This document shows positions 1 through 9,394 of a DNA stretch of 64,000 nt, in pieces. How positions within the stretch are numbered: position 1 is the stretch's first letter; each line of letters opens with the position of its first letter. Where the stretch lies: positions 193,220-257,219 of the forward strand of contig CAWJFP010000040.1 in NCBI GenBank assembly GCA_963842155.1, read 5' to 3'. The position numbers and the translations under genes are program-made. The stretch comes from CAWJFP01 sp963842155. Its GTDB lineage: Bacteria > Pseudomonadota > Alphaproteobacteria > JACZXZ01. Under the pieces are notes generated by a model. The model was not told the DNA's origin. It searched no databases and saw only the letters and a list, made by a program, of their open reading frames with translations.

Positions 1-229
1 TGACATCGATGCGATTCGGGCGCGCGAGAGCCACGCGCGAGGTGAAGCGCTCGCGGATCATGCGCCAGCCGATGACCAGATCGGCATAAAGCACGTCGCC
101 CTCGCGCCGCTTGATGCGCGCGGCCTTGCACCATGGCAGGAATTCGGGATAGCGCTCGATGTCGGCGACCAGCTCGAAGAGCTTATCCGCCGCGTAAGGC
201 AGGCGCCGCCGCTCGGCGTGCGTGGGCAT
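1..229 (-). CDS. RatA/Coq10-type SRPBCC protein (partial)
   Basis: Only the N-terminal 76 residues are inside the window; the gene runs off the left edge. The visible part begins MPTHAERRRLPY and contains YPEFLPWC, which is characteristic of the Coq10/RatA branch of the START-like (SRPBCC) fold. Members bind hydrophobic ligands; Coq10 acts as a ubiquinone-binding chaperone for respiration. The start lies 16 bases after the lipA stop, so it is probably the last visible gene of the pdh-lip operon. The ATG at 229 is the only reasonable start. Whether it acts in ubiquinone function or as a RatA-like factor cannot be told from the fragment. Confidence 0.8.
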   Translation of the reverse strand, partial: MPTHAERRRLPYAADKLFELVADIERYPEFLPWCKAARIKRREGDVLYADLVIGWRMIRERFTSRVALARPNRIDV

Positions 230-245
230 CGCGGGCGGCGTTCGC

Positions 246-1199
246 TCAGGACGGCGCGAGACGAGCGCCGCGCGCCGCGCGCAGCCGCGCGAAATCCTCA
301 CCCGCATGGTAGGAGGAGCGTGTCAGCGGCGAGGCGGCGATCATGAGAAAGCCCTTGCCGTAGGCCATCTTGGCGAGCGATTCGAACTCGCCCGGCGGAA
401 CGAAGCGCACGATCGCGGCATGCTTGGGCGTGGGTTGCAGATATTGCCCGATCGTGAGGAAATCCACCTCCGCCGCGCGCAGATCGTCCATCACCTGATG
501 GACCTCCTGCAAGCTCTCGCCCAGCCCTACCATGAGGCCCGACTTGGTGAACATCGAGGGATCGAGCTGCTTCACGCGGTCGAGCAGCTTGAGCGAGGCG
601 AAATAGCGCGCGCCGGGCCGGATTTCGGGGTAGAGGCGGGGCACGGTCTCGAGATTATGGTTGTAGACGTCGGGGCGCGCCTCGACGACGATCTCCGCGG
701 CACCCGGCTTGCGCAGGAAATCGGGGGTCAGGACCTCGATCGTGGTCCGGGGCGTCGCGGCGCGCACGGCGCGGATGGTGCGCGCGAAATGCGCCGCCCC
801 GCCGTCCGCAAGGTCGTCGCGATCGACCGAGGTGATGACGATATGCTCGAGGCCGAGGCGGGCCACGGCCTCCGCCACATGCTCGGGCTCATGCGGATCG
901 AGCCTGTCGGGCAGCCCGGTCGCCACGTTGCAGAACGCGCAGGCGCGCGTGCAGACGCTGCCGAGAATCATCATCGTCGCATGCTTCTTGGCCCAGCATT
1001 CGCCGATATTGGGGCAGGCCGCCTCCTCGCAGACGGTATTGAGGTGAAGCGCACGCATGAGCTCGCGCGTCTCGTGATAGGCGCGGCTCACCGGCGCCTT
1101 AACGCGAATCCATTCCGGCTTGCGCTGGATGGGATGGTCCGGCCGGCCGGCCTTCTCGGGATGGCGTGGCCGCGCGGACGGCGACGGAGCGTCGATCAC
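246..1199 (-). CDS. lipA: Lipoyl synthase LipA
   Basis: Radical SAM enzyme that inserts two sulfurs into protein-bound octanoyl groups to make lipoyl cofactors in the cytosol. The 317-residue protein has the normal family length. Both iron-sulfur motifs are visible: the auxiliary cluster CX4CX5C (C57, C62, C68) and the radical SAM CX3CX2C (C83, C87, C90). The conserved RSSY near the C terminus, which supplies the serine ligand of the auxiliary cluster, is also present. It starts 18 bases after lpdA ends, inside the pyruvate dehydrogenase operon. This fits, because two lipoyl domains of that complex (in PdhB and PdhC) are its likely substrates. No LipB gene is visible. Confidence 0.97.
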   Translation of the reverse strand: MIDAPSPSARPRHPEKAGRPDHPIQRKPEWIRVKAPVSRAYHETRELMRALHLNTVCEEAACPNIGECWAKKHATMMILGSVCTRACAFCNVATGLPDRLDPHEPEHVAEAVARLGLEHIVITSVDRDDLADGGAAHFARTIRAVRAATPRTTIEVLTPDFLRKPGAAEIVVEARPDVYNHNLETVPRLYPEIRPGARYFASLKLLDRVKQLDPSMFTKSGLMVGLGESLQEVHQVMDDLRAAEVDFLTIGQYLQPTPKHAAIVRFVPPGEFESLAKMAYGKGFLMIAASPLTRSSYHAGEDFARLRAARGARLAPS

Positions 1200-1217
1200 G
1201 GTTGCACTCCTCTCGCC

Positions 1218-2633
1218 TTAGAAATGGATGGCGCGACCGTAAGCGTCAAGCACGGCCTCGTGCATCATCTCGCTCAAGGTCGGATGCGGGAAAATGGCCT
1301 CGATGAGCTCGGCCTCGGTCGATTCGAGCGTCTTGGCGATGCCGAAGCCCTGGATCAGCTCGGTGACCTCGGCGCCGATCATATGCGCGCCCAACAGCTC
1401 GCCGGTCTTGGCGTCGAACACGGTCTTGACCATGCCCTCGGGCTCGCCCAGCGCGATCGCCTTGCCGTTGCCGATGAAGGGAAAGCGCCCCACCTTGACC
1501 GCGTGGCCCTTGGCCTTGGCCGCCGCCTCGGTGAGGCCGATGCTCGCCACCTGCGGCCGGCAATAGGTGCAGCCCGGGACGTTCTCGACCTTGAGCGGAT
1601 GCACGTCGTTGACGCCGGCGATCTTCTCGACGCAGATCACTCCCTCATGGCTCGCCTTATGGGCAAGCCAAGGCGGCCCGACGAGATCGCCTATGGCGTA
1701 GACGCCCGGCTCGCCCGTCTCCAGCCATTCATTCACCACCACATGGGTCTTCTCGACGCGCAGCTTGGTGCCCTCGAGCCCGATATTCTCGACATTGCCG
1801 ACGATGCCGACGGCGAGGATCACCCGCTCGAAGGACTGAGTGACGCGCTTGGCCGCGCCCGAGCCGTCCTTCACCTCGATCGCCGCCTCGACGCTTGCCG
1901 CGTTCTTCTTCAGGGAGGTCACGCTCGCCGAAGTCAGGATCTTGATGCCTTGCTTCTCGAAGGATTTGCGCGCGAAGGCCGAAATTTCCTCGTCCTCGAC
2001 CGGAAGGATGCGCGGCAGCAGCTCGACAACGGTGACCTCGGCGCCCATGTCGCGATAGAAGCTCGCGAACTCGATGCCGATGGCGCCCGAGCCGACCACG
2101 AGGAGCGATTTCGGCAGGGCCTCGGGGATCATCGCCTCCTTGTAGGTCCAGACGAGCTTGCCGTCGGGCTCGAGCCCCGGCAAGGCGCGCGCCCGCGCGC
2201 CCGTCGCGAGAATGATGTGCTTCGCCGCGAGATCGGCGACGGGCTTGCCGTCCTTGGTGACGGCAAGCTTGCCCTTGCCCGCCAGCCGGCCATGGCCGTC
2301 GAACACCGGCACCTTGTTCTTCTTCAGCAGAAACTTCACGCCGGCCGAGAGCTGCGCCGCCACCTTGCGCGAGCGCTCGACCACTTTCTTGGCGTCATAG
2401 GAGACGCCTTGCACGCTCAGGCCGAAATCGCCGGCATGCTGCATCAGATGATAGACCTCCGAGCTGCGCAGCAGCGCCTTGGTCGGGATACAGCCCCAAT
2501 TGAGGCAGATGCCGCCGAGATGCTCGCGCTCGACGAGCGCCGTCTTGAGGCCGAGCTGCGCCGCGCGGATGGCGGCGACATAGCCGCCGGGTCCGCCGCC
2601 CAGAACCACGAGATCGAAACTGCTCTCCGCCAT
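1218..2633 (-). CDS. lpdA: Dihydrolipoamide dehydrogenase (E3)
   Basis: Flavoprotein that reoxidises dihydrolipoyl groups of the pyruvate dehydrogenase complex using NAD+. The 471-residue sequence shows the FAD-binding GGGPGGY at residues 12-18 and the redox disulfide CLNWGC (C43, C48). It also has the NAD-binding GSGAIGIEFASF and the C-terminal HPTLSE with the active-site His450-Glu455 pair. It starts 40 bases after pdhC ends. Being in the pdh operon, it is probably the E3 dedicated to pyruvate dehydrogenase, though E3 subunits are often shared with the 2-oxoglutarate and glycine systems. Confidence 0.96.
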   Translation of the reverse strand: MAESSFDLVVLGGGPGGYVAAIRAAQLGLKTALVEREHLGGICLNWGCIPTKALLRSSEVYHLMQHAGDFGLSVQGVSYDAKKVVERSRKVAAQLSAGVKFLLKKNKVPVFDGHGRLAGKGKLAVTKDGKPVADLAAKHIILATGARARALPGLEPDGKLVWTYKEAMIPEALPKSLLVVGSGAIGIEFASFYRDMGAEVTVVELLPRILPVEDEEISAFARKSFEKQGIKILTSASVTSLKKNAASVEAAIEVKDGSGAAKRVTQSFERVILAVGIVGNVENIGLEGTKLRVEKTHVVVNEWLETGEPGVYAIGDLVGPPWLAHKASHEGVICVEKIAGVNDVHPLKVENVPGCTYCRPQVASIGLTEAAAKAKGHAVKVGRFPFIGNGKAIALGEPEGMVKTVFDAKTGELLGAHMIGAEVTELIQGFGIAKTLESTEAELIEAIFPHPTLSEMMHEAVLDAYGRAIHF

Positions 2634-2673
2634 CGCCCCGCTCCGTTCGATCGGGATTCGCCGGATGCGCCGG

Positions 2674-4032
2674 CTATAGCAGCATGGTGATCGGATCCTC
2701 GATGAGCTTCTTGAAGGCGGCGAGGAACTGGGCGCCGATGGCGCCGTCGACGACGCGATGGTCGACCGAGAGCGTACAGGTCATCACCGTCGCGATCGCC
2801 AACGCCTTGTCCTTGACGACGGGCCGCTCCTCTCCGACGCCGACCGCGAGGATGGCGCCTTGCGGCGGGTTCAGCACGGCGGCGAAATCGCGGATGCCAT
2901 ACATGCCGAGATTCGAGATCGAGAAGGTGCCGCCCTGGAATTCCTCGGGCTTGAGCTTGCCGTCGCGCGCGCGGGCCGCCAGATCGCGCATCTCGTTCGA
3001 AATCTCGGCCAGGCCCTTTTGATCGGCGCCGTGGATGACCGGCGTGATCAGGCCATTGGGGATGGCGACGGCGACCGAGATATCCGCGCGCTTGTAGAGC
3101 CTGATGGCGCTGTCGGTCCACGAGGCGTTCGCCGCCGGCACCTTGCGCAATGCCAAGGCCGAAGCGCGAATCACGAAATCATTGACCGAAAGCTTGTAGC
3201 CGCCCTCGCCCTCCGGCGCGCTGTCGTTGAGCTCCTTGCGCAGCTCGAGCAGCTTGTCGATCCGGCAATCGATTGAGAGATAGAAATGGGGCTGGGTCTG
3301 CTTCGCCTCCAGCAGGCGGCGCGCGATCACCTTGCGCATCGTGGTCAAAGGCAGCTCGGTGAACGGCGGTAGGCCCGGCAGCTCGATCGCCTTGCCCGGC
3401 TCGGCCGCCGGTGCTCGCAGCTTCTCTAAAGCACGCGGCGCGGCGCCTCCCGTCGCGACGGCCGCGTCGATATCGGCCTTCACGATCCGCCCGTGCGGGC
3501 CGCTGCCGGAGAGCCGCGCGAGATCGATCCCCGCCTCCTTGGCGAGGCGCCGGGCGAGCGGGCTCACCGCGATACGATCGGCGCCGTTGCCCTGGACCGA
3601 GCTTGGCGCGGCAGGCTTGGTCGGCGTGGCGCCCACTGGCGGAGGGGCCGGGGCAGCGGGTGACGGCGATTTGGCGGGCGTTGGGGCAGGCGCCGGGGCG
3701 GTCGCCTTGGCTTGTTCGGGCCGCGCGGCAGCGGGCGGAGCTGCCGGCTTGGCTGGCGGCTTCACATTGGCAAGCGCCGAGGCATCCTCGCCTTCGCCCA
3801 GCAGAAGCGCGATCGGCGTATTCACCGCCACGCCTTCGGCGCCCTCGGGCACCAGAAGCTTGCCGAGCTTCCCTTCGTCGACCGCCTCGACCTCCATGGT
3901 CGCCTTGTCGGTCTCGATCTCCGCGATCACGTCGCCGGATTTGACCTGATCGCCCTCATGCTTGAGCCAGCGGGCGATCTTGCCCTCCGTCATGGTCGGC
4001 GACAGAGCGGGCATCAGGATCTGGATCGGCAT
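2674..4032 (-). CDS. pdhC: Pyruvate dehydrogenase E2, dihydrolipoyl acetyltransferase
   Basis: Core E2 subunit that transfers the acetyl group from lipoyl to CoA. In 452 residues it has one N-terminal lipoyl domain (ETDKATME, Lys43 modified) and a long Ala/Pro linker at roughly 85-150. A peripheral subunit-binding domain follows (SPLARRLAKEAGID, about 155-190), then the catalytic domain ending with DHRVVDG (His425 catalytic). The start at 4032 was chosen over an upstream in-frame ATG at 4152: it gives the canonical MPIQILMP start of lipoyl domains and follows a GGAGAGGGAAGG ribosome-binding region. The gap to pdhB is 37 bases. Confidence 0.96.
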   Translation of the reverse strand: MPIQILMPALSPTMTEGKIARWLKHEGDQVKSGDVIAEIETDKATMEVEAVDEGKLGKLLVPEGAEGVAVNTPIALLLGEGEDASALANVKPPAKPAAPPAAARPEQAKATAPAPAPTPAKSPSPAAPAPPPVGATPTKPAAPSSVQGNGADRIAVSPLARRLAKEAGIDLARLSGSGPHGRIVKADIDAAVATGGAAPRALEKLRAPAAEPGKAIELPGLPPFTELPLTTMRKVIARRLLEAKQTQPHFYLSIDCRIDKLLELRKELNDSAPEGEGGYKLSVNDFVIRASALALRKVPAANASWTDSAIRLYKRADISVAVAIPNGLITPVIHGADQKGLAEISNEMRDLAARARDGKLKPEEFQGGTFSISNLGMYGIRDFAAVLNPPQGAILAVGVGEERPVVKDKALAIATVMTCTLSVDHRVVDGAIGAQFLAAFKKLIEDPITMLL

Positions 4033-4069
4033 AACCCTTCCCTCTCCAAGGCGGGCCGGCGAAAACCGG

Positions 4070-5512
4070 TCAGGCGCGGTTGAGCGCCTGCTTCGCCGCC
4101 GCGACGATATTGTCGGCATGGGGCAAGGCGAGGCGCTCGAGGTTCGCGGCATAGGGCAAAGGCACGTCGACTCCCGTCACGCGGATCACCGGCGCGTCGA
4201 GCCAGTCGAAGGCCTCTTCCATCATCAGCGCGGCGAGCTCGGCGCCGATGCCGGCGAAGGGCCAGCCCTCCTCCACCGACACCAGCCGGTTGGTCTTCTT
4301 GACCGAGGCGACGATCATGCCCGCGTCGAGCGGCCTTATCGTGCGCAGGTTGATGATCTCTGCACTTATCCCTTCCTGCGCCAAGAGCTCGGCCGCCTCG
4401 AGCGCCCGATGCACCATGAGGGAGAAGGCGGTGATGGTGACGTCGGTTCCCGAGCGCTCGATCTTGGCGCGCCCGATCGGCACCAGGAAATCGGTGCTGT
4501 CCGGCAGCTCGAAGCTGTAGCCGTAGAGAATCTCGTTCTCCAGAAAGATGACCGGATTGGGATCGCGGATGGCGGATTTGAGCAGCCCCTTGGCGTCGGC
4601 CGCCGAATAGGGCGCTATGACCTTGAGTCCCGGCACATGGCCATACCAGCTGGCATAGCATTGCGAATGCTGGGCGCCGACGCGCGCGGCCGCGCCGTTG
4701 GGCCCGCGAAAGACGATCGGGCAGCCCATCTGGCCGCCCGACATATAGCGTGTCTTCGCGGCCGAGTTGATGATCTGGTCGATCGCCTGCATGGCGAAGT
4801 TCCAGGTCATGAACTCGACGATGGGCCGCAGGCCGTTGAACCCCGCGCCGACACCGAGGCCGGCGAAGCCCTGCTCGGTGATCGGCGTATCGATCACGCG
4901 CCGCTCGCCGAACTCCTCGAGCAGGCCTTGGCTGATCTTGTAGGCGCCCTGATATTGCGCGACCTCCTCGCCCATCAGGAAGACCGCGGGGTCGCGCCTC
5001 ATCTCCTCGGCCATGGCGTCGCGCAGGGCTTCGCGCACGGTGCCTTTCTTGGTGGGGCCGGCATATTCGGGCTCGGGCGCCGGCGGCGGCGCGCTTGCCT
5101 CGAGCCTGCCCGGCGGCGAGGGCTTCGCCGCGGCCGGCTTGCTGTCCGGCGGCGCGCCGGGCGGCTGCGATTCCGCCGCGCGTTCCCGCCGCTCAGGCTG
5201 TTCGGCTTGCTTCGGCGGCGGGGCTTTCGGCGCGGCGGCCGCGGGAGCAGCGCCGGCCTCAGCCTTCTCGCCGTCCTCGAGCAGGAGCGCTATGGGCGTG
5301 TTGACCGCGACGCCCTCGGCACCTTCCGGCACGAGAATCTTCCCGAGCGTCCCCTCGTCCACCGCCTCGATCTCCATCGTCGCCTTGTCCGTCTCGATCT
5401 CCGCCAGAACCTCGCCCGGGCTCACCTTCTCGCCCTCATGCTTGACCCAGCGGGCGAGCTTGCCCTCGGTCATGGTGGGCGAGAGCGCCGGCATCAGAAC
5501 TTGGATCGGCAT
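4070..5512 (-). CDS. pdhB: Pyruvate dehydrogenase E1 beta with N-terminal lipoyl domain
   Basis: Beta subunit of pyruvate decarboxylase E1. Unusually compared with enterobacteria, but as known in alphaproteobacteria, it carries its own lipoyl domain: residues 1-80, Lys43 in ETDKATME, nearly the same as in PdhC. A Pro/Ala/Glu-rich linker (about 85-150) joins it to the transketolase-like E1 beta domain from about 155 (MGEEVAQYQGAYK, VEFMTWNFAMQAIDQI). Total length is 480 residues, about 150 longer than a plain E1 beta. The start at 5512 was preferred to 5593 because it begins the lipoyl fold exactly. It lies 16 bases downstream of pdhA. Confidence 0.96.
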   Translation of the reverse strand: MPIQVLMPALSPTMTEGKLARWVKHEGEKVSPGEVLAEIETDKATMEIEAVDEGTLGKILVPEGAEGVAVNTPIALLLEDGEKAEAGAAPAAAAPKAPPPKQAEQPERRERAAESQPPGAPPDSKPAAAKPSPPGRLEASAPPPAPEPEYAGPTKKGTVREALRDAMAEEMRRDPAVFLMGEEVAQYQGAYKISQGLLEEFGERRVIDTPITEQGFAGLGVGAGFNGLRPIVEFMTWNFAMQAIDQIINSAAKTRYMSGGQMGCPIVFRGPNGAAARVGAQHSQCYASWYGHVPGLKVIAPYSAADAKGLLKSAIRDPNPVIFLENEILYGYSFELPDSTDFLVPIGRAKIERSGTDVTITAFSLMVHRALEAAELLAQEGISAEIINLRTIRPLDAGMIVASVKKTNRLVSVEEGWPFAGIGAELAALMMEEAFDWLDAPVIRVTGVDVPLPYAANLERLALPHADNIVAAAKQALNRA

Positions 5513-5528
5513 GGCGTCCTTTCCCGAT

Positions 5529-6539
5529 CTAGGCTTCGGCCAGCACGTCGATATAGAGCTCGGAAGGATCGGGCTCGGGGCTGTTCTGGGCAAATTCCGC
5601 GGCGACGGTGATCAAGTCCTTGACCTCGCGATCGACGATCTTGAGCGCCTCCTCGTCGATCGCCCGCGCGGCGATCAGCCGCCCGCGCAGATGATCGATC
5701 GGATCATGCTCCTGCCGCATCTTTTGCACTTCCTCCTTGGTGCGGTATTTGGCGGGATCGGACATGGAATGGCCGCGATAGCGGTAGGTGACCATCTCGA
5801 GGATATAAGGGCCCTTGCCGCTGCGCGCGAAGGCGACCGCCTCGACGCCCGCCTTGTAGACCGCCTCGACGTCCATGCCGTCCACTTGCGTGCCGGGAAT
5901 GCCGTAGGCCTGGCCGCGATGGTAAAGGTCGGTGCGGGCGGAGGCGCGCTCGATCGAGGTGCCCATGCCGTATTTGTTGTTCTCGATCACATAGACGACG
6001 GGCAGCTTCCAGAGCTCGGCCATGTTGAAGGATTCGTAGACCTGGCCCTGATTGACCGCGCCGTCGCCGAGATAGGTCAGGCAGACCTTGTCCTCGCCGC
6101 GATAATGGAAGGCGAAGCCGATCCCGGTGCCGAGCGGCACCTGCGCGCCCACGATGCCGTGGCCGCCGAAGAAATTCTTCTCGCGGCTGAACATATGCAT
6201 CGAGCCGCCCTTGCCCTTGGAATAGCCGTCGCGCCGGCCCAAGAGCTCGGCCATCACGCCCTTGGGGTCCATCTCGCAGGCCAGCATATGGCCGTGGTCG
6301 CGATAGCTCGTGATGACCGCGTCGCCCGGCGAAAGCGCCGCTTGCATGCCCACCACCACGGCTTCCTGGCCGATATAGAGATGGCAGAAGCCGCCGATGA
6401 GCCCCATGCCGTAGAGCTGGCCCGCCTTCTCCTCGAAACGGCGGATCAGCAGCATTTTGCGATAGAAGCGCAACAGCTGCTCGGCCGCGACGGCCTGGGG
6501 AGACGCCCGCTTCGCGCGCGCGTTCTTGACGCTTGCCAT
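5529..6539 (-). CDS. pdhA: Pyruvate dehydrogenase E1 alpha
   Basis: Thiamine diphosphate-dependent alpha subunit that decarboxylates pyruvate together with PdhB. The 336 residues include the ThDP motif starting GDG (158-160) and ending NN (187-188). The conserved YRYRGHSMSDPAKYR segment, which matches the phosphorylation loop of mitochondrial homologues, is also present. An AGGGAGG ribosome-binding site precedes the ATG at 6539. It is the first gene of the operon pdhA-pdhB-pdhC-lpdA-lipA-ratA, with small gaps throughout. A 250-base AT-rich stretch upstream holds a likely promoter. Confidence 0.97.
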   Translation of the reverse strand: MASVKNARAKRASPQAVAAEQLLRFYRKMLLIRRFEEKAGQLYGMGLIGGFCHLYIGQEAVVVGMQAALSPGDAVITSYRDHGHMLACEMDPKGVMAELLGRRDGYSKGKGGSMHMFSREKNFFGGHGIVGAQVPLGTGIGFAFHYRGEDKVCLTYLGDGAVNQGQVYESFNMAELWKLPVVYVIENNKYGMGTSIERASARTDLYHRGQAYGIPGTQVDGMDVEAVYKAGVEAVAFARSGKGPYILEMVTYRYRGHSMSDPAKYRTKEEVQKMRQEHDPIDHLRGRLIAARAIDEEALKIVDREVKDLITVAAEFAQNSPEPDPSELYIDVLAEA

Positions 6540-6598
6540 GATGCCTCCCTCAGACGGCGGCGCGAGCAGCGAGCCGGGCCTTCGAGCGTTACGGTCTA

Positions 6599-6627
6599 TT
6601 GTTAATCCGCAGGCGTGACATATTCAA
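6599..6627 (-). promoter_or_regulatory. Candidate pdh operon promoter
   Basis: On the minus strand TTGAAT (6627-6622) and TAACAA (6604-6599) are separated by 17 bases, about 60 bases before the pdhA start. The surrounding 6600-6720 interval is distinctly AT-rich compared with its neighbours. The match to a sigma-70 type consensus is moderate, so the exact hexamers are uncertain. Confidence 0.4.
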
Positions 6628-6792
6628 GGAAGCGCGCGGCCGAAAATCCAGTTATCGCAATGCACAAGATAGATTTAACTGCAATCGCGTTAAAACAATA
6701 AAAATCGCGTCGGCGCCGGTTTCGCGATAGCGCTCCTGCGCCTCCATAACTTCGGCAAAGAGATCTTGTTTGATCGATCGCGCCCTCAGCCG

Positions 6793-7122
6793 TCAAGGCT
6801 GGGCGTCGCTCTTGGGCATGCGGATGACGATCTCGTCGGGCCGGCCGAAATTGAGCAGGATACGCGCCCGCTCCTCCAGCATGTCCGGATCGATCCTGTT
6901 GGGACGCAACAGCGCGGCGCGCGCCTCGAGGGTCTGGCGCTGGTCGGTCAGCGCCTTGAGGCTGGCATTCGCCAGATCGATCTTCTGCGTGAGGCCCCAC
7001 CAGGCATTGATGCCATGCTCGCCCTCGACGGCGTGATACATGAAATAGATCGAAAGGCAGGCCAGCACCGCCTGGGCGGCGATGCCGGGAATGCGCCGTT
7101 GGATCTCGCGCGCGAGGCTCAT
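6793..7122 (-). CDS. ftsB: FtsB/DivIC-type septum formation initiator
   Basis: Small bitopic inner-membrane protein of the divisome, expected to link FtsQ and FtsL. The 109 residues show a short cytoplasmic N terminus and one membrane segment at about 12-32. A coiled-coil stretch follows (IDLANASLKALTDQRQTLEARA), then the conserved C-terminal part with DMLEERARILLNFGRPDEIVI. Its place between eno and pdhA is the common order in alphaproteobacteria. It starts about 90 bases after the eno stop and is probably cotranscribed with it. Confidence 0.88.
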   Translation of the reverse strand: MSLAREIQRRIPGIAAQAVLACLSIYFMYHAVEGEHGINAWWGLTQKIDLANASLKALTDQRQTLEARAALLRPNRIDPDMLEERARILLNFGRPDEIVIRMPKSDAQP

Positions 7123-7213
7123 GGCGTGGATCGAATCACACTCGATTCGACTCGGTCAACATATATTTCGAAAATCTCTGGGACGGGCGGATTTCCGCCA
7201 CGGAACGCTTCGA

Positions 7214-8488
7214 TCAGCGGAATGCGCCGCGCCCCGCATAGCGCGCCGTCGGGCCCAGCTCCTCCTCGATGCGGATGAGCTGGTTGTATTTGGCGAGCCG
7301 GTCCGAGCGCGAGAGCGAGCCCGTCTTGATCTGCCCGCAATTGGTGGCGACCGCGAGATCGGCGATGGTCGCATCCTCGGTCTCGCCCGAACGATGCGAG
7401 ATCACGGCGCGATAGCCCGCCTTGTGCGTGATCTCGACGGCGGCAAGCGTCTCGCTCAAGCTGCCGATCTGATTGAGCTTGATCAGCACGGCATTGGCGA
7501 TGCCGCGCGCGATGCCGTCCTTGATGCGCGACCGGGTTGGTGACGAAGACATCGTCGCCCACGAGCTGGATCTTGCCGCCGAGCGCCTCGGTCAGCGCCT
7601 TCCACCCGTCGAGATCGTCCTCGGCCATGCCGTCCTCGAGCGAGAGGATCGGATAGCGCTTGACCAGCGCCTGGTAATATTTGATCAACCCCGCCGCATC
7701 CAGCTTCTTGCCCTCGCCCTCGAGCAGATATTTGCCCTTCTTGTAGAACTCGCTCGCCGCGGCATCGAGGGCCAGCGCCACCTCCTCGCCCGGGCGATAG
7801 CCCGCCGCTTCGATCGCCTTCACGATGAAGCCAAGCGCCTCGTCCGCGCTCTTCAGATTGGGGGCGAAGCCGCCCTCGTCGCCGACGTTGGTATTGTGCC
7901 CGGCATCCTTGAGCCGCCGTTTGAGCGCGTGGAACACCTCGGCGCCCATGCGCACCGCGTCGGCCATCGTCGCCGCCGCGACGGGCACGATCATGAATTC
8001 CTGGATGTCGATCGGGTTGTCGGCATGCACGCCGCCATTGATGATGTTCATCTGCGGCACGGGAGCAGATTCGCATGCACGCCGCCGATATAGCGGTAGA
8101 GCGGCAGGCCCGTCTCCTCCGCCGCCGCCTTGGCCGTGGCGAGGCTCACGCCCAATATCGCGTTGGCGCCGAGGCGGCTCTTGTTGGGCGTGCCGTCGAG
8201 CTTCGCCAGGAGATCGTCGATATGGAGCTGCTCCTCCGCGTCGAGGCCGGAGAGCGCGTCGAAAATCTCGCCGTTGACGGCCTCGACCGCCTTGAGCACG
8301 CCCTTGCCGTCATAGCGCTCCTTGTCGCCGTCGCGCAGCTCGACCGCCTCATGCTTGCCCGTCGAGGCGCCCGAGGGCACCGCGGCGCGGCCCATGACGC
8401 CGCTCTCCAGCACGACGTCGACCTCGACTGTCGGGTTGCCTCGGCTGTCCAATATCTCGCGCCCGCGGATATCGGTGATGGCGGTCAT
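7214..8488 (-). CDS. eno: Enolase (two frame breaks)
   Basis: Converts 2-phosphoglycerate to phosphoenolpyruvate. The gene is complete but read in three pieces: 8488 to about 8060, then to about 7540, then to 7214. At 8060/8061 one C seems to be missing from the plus strand; at about 7540 one base is extra. The net length is therefore normal (about 424 residues). Clear family signatures span the whole length: REILDSRGNPTVEVDV, SGASTG, NVGDEGGFAPN, LSLEDGMAEDD, KLNQIGSLSET and the signature SHRSGETED. The ATG at 8488 begins the canonical MTAITDI. Since enolase is essential and both breaks are single bases, sequence error is more likely than a pseudogene. It starts 10 bases after kdsA. Confidence 0.9.
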
Positions 8489-8498
8489 GGGCGGTCCC

Positions 8499-9344
8499 TC
8501 ATGAAACCTCGAGCGGGTGCGCCTTGGCGAGGCGATCGAATTCGAGCAACGTCTTGAGCAGCGCCGGCAGGTCCTCGAGCTTGACCATGTTGGGCCCGTC
8601 GGAAGGCGCCTTGTCAGGATCCTGATGGGTCTCGAGAAAGACGGCGGCGACGCCCACCGCGACGGCGGCGCGGGCAAGAACGGGCACGAATTCGCGCTGG
8701 CCCCCGCTCGTGGTCCCCTGCCCGCCCGGCTGCTGCACGGAATGGGTGGCGTCGAAGACGATGGGAAAGCCCGTCCGCGCCATGAGCGGGATCGCGCGCA
8801 TGTCGGAGACGAGCGTGTTGTAGCCGAAGGAGACGCCGCGCTCGGTCAGCAGAACGCTCTCGTTGCCCTCGTGGGTGATCTTGGCGACGACGTTCGCCAT
8901 GTCCCAAGGGGCGAGGAATTGGCCTTTCTTGACGTTGATCGCGCGGCCGGTGCGCGCCGCGGCGACCAGCAGGTCCGTCTGCCGGCAGAGGAAGGCGGGG
9001 ATCTGAAGCACGTCGACCGCCTGCGCCGCGATGGCGCATTGCGCGGGCTCATGCACGTCGGTCAGCACGGGGCAGCCGCGCAGCTCACGGACCTCGGCGA
9101 GGATCGGCAGGCTCTCGGAGAGACCGATGCCGCGCTCGCTCGCGATCGAGGTGCGGTTCGCCTTGTCGAAGGAGGTCTTGTAGATGAGGCCGATGCCGAG
9201 CCGGTCGGTGATCTCCTTGATCGCCGCCGACATCTCGAGCGCATGCTGGCGCGATTCGAGCGCGCAAGGACCGGCGATGAGCGTGATCGGCCGATCGTTG
9301 CCGAGGGTGAGATCGCCGATGTGGACATGATGGGGCGCGGTCAT
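8499..9344 (-). CDS. kdsA: 3-deoxy-8-phosphooctulonate (KDO-8-P) synthase
   Basis: Condenses phosphoenolpyruvate with arabinose 5-phosphate to form KDO-8-phosphate for the lipopolysaccharide inner core. At 281 residues it has the usual length. It begins near residue 20 with TLIAGPCALES and has the TSFDKANRTS, DVHEPAQCA, QIPAFLCRQTDL and DATHSVQQPGGQGTTSGGQ segments typical of the family. It lies between pyrG (50 bases upstream) and eno (10 bases downstream), so its substrate phosphoenolpyruvate is made by the product of the next gene. Confidence 0.96.
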   Translation of the reverse strand: MTAPHHVHIGDLTLGNDRPITLIAGPCALESRQHALEMSAAIKEITDRLGIGLIYKTSFDKANRTSIASERGIGLSESLPILAEVRELRGCPVLTDVHEPAQCAIAAQAVDVLQIPAFLCRQTDLLVAAARTGRAINVKKGQFLAPWDMANVVAKITHEGNESVLLTERGVSFGYNTLVSDMRAIPLMARTGFPIVFDATHSVQQPGGQGTTSGGQREFVPVLARAAVAVGVAAVFLETHQDPDKAPSDGPNMVKLEDLPALLKTLLEFDRLAKAHPLEVS

Positions 9345-9394
9345 GGCGGGGGGAAACTATCAGCCTGCCGGCGCGGGCGCCACAGCAACCGGCT

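Noticed and set aside
222..2690. An 822-codon open frame on the plus strand over lipA and lpdA
   Set aside because: It is antisense to two clear genes, has no recognisable domain, and long antisense frames are expected in GC-rich coding DNA.
7500..8070. Programmed frameshifting in eno
   Set aside because: No slippery heptamer or pseudoknot is apparent, enolase is not known for recoding, and the two breaks cancel each other.
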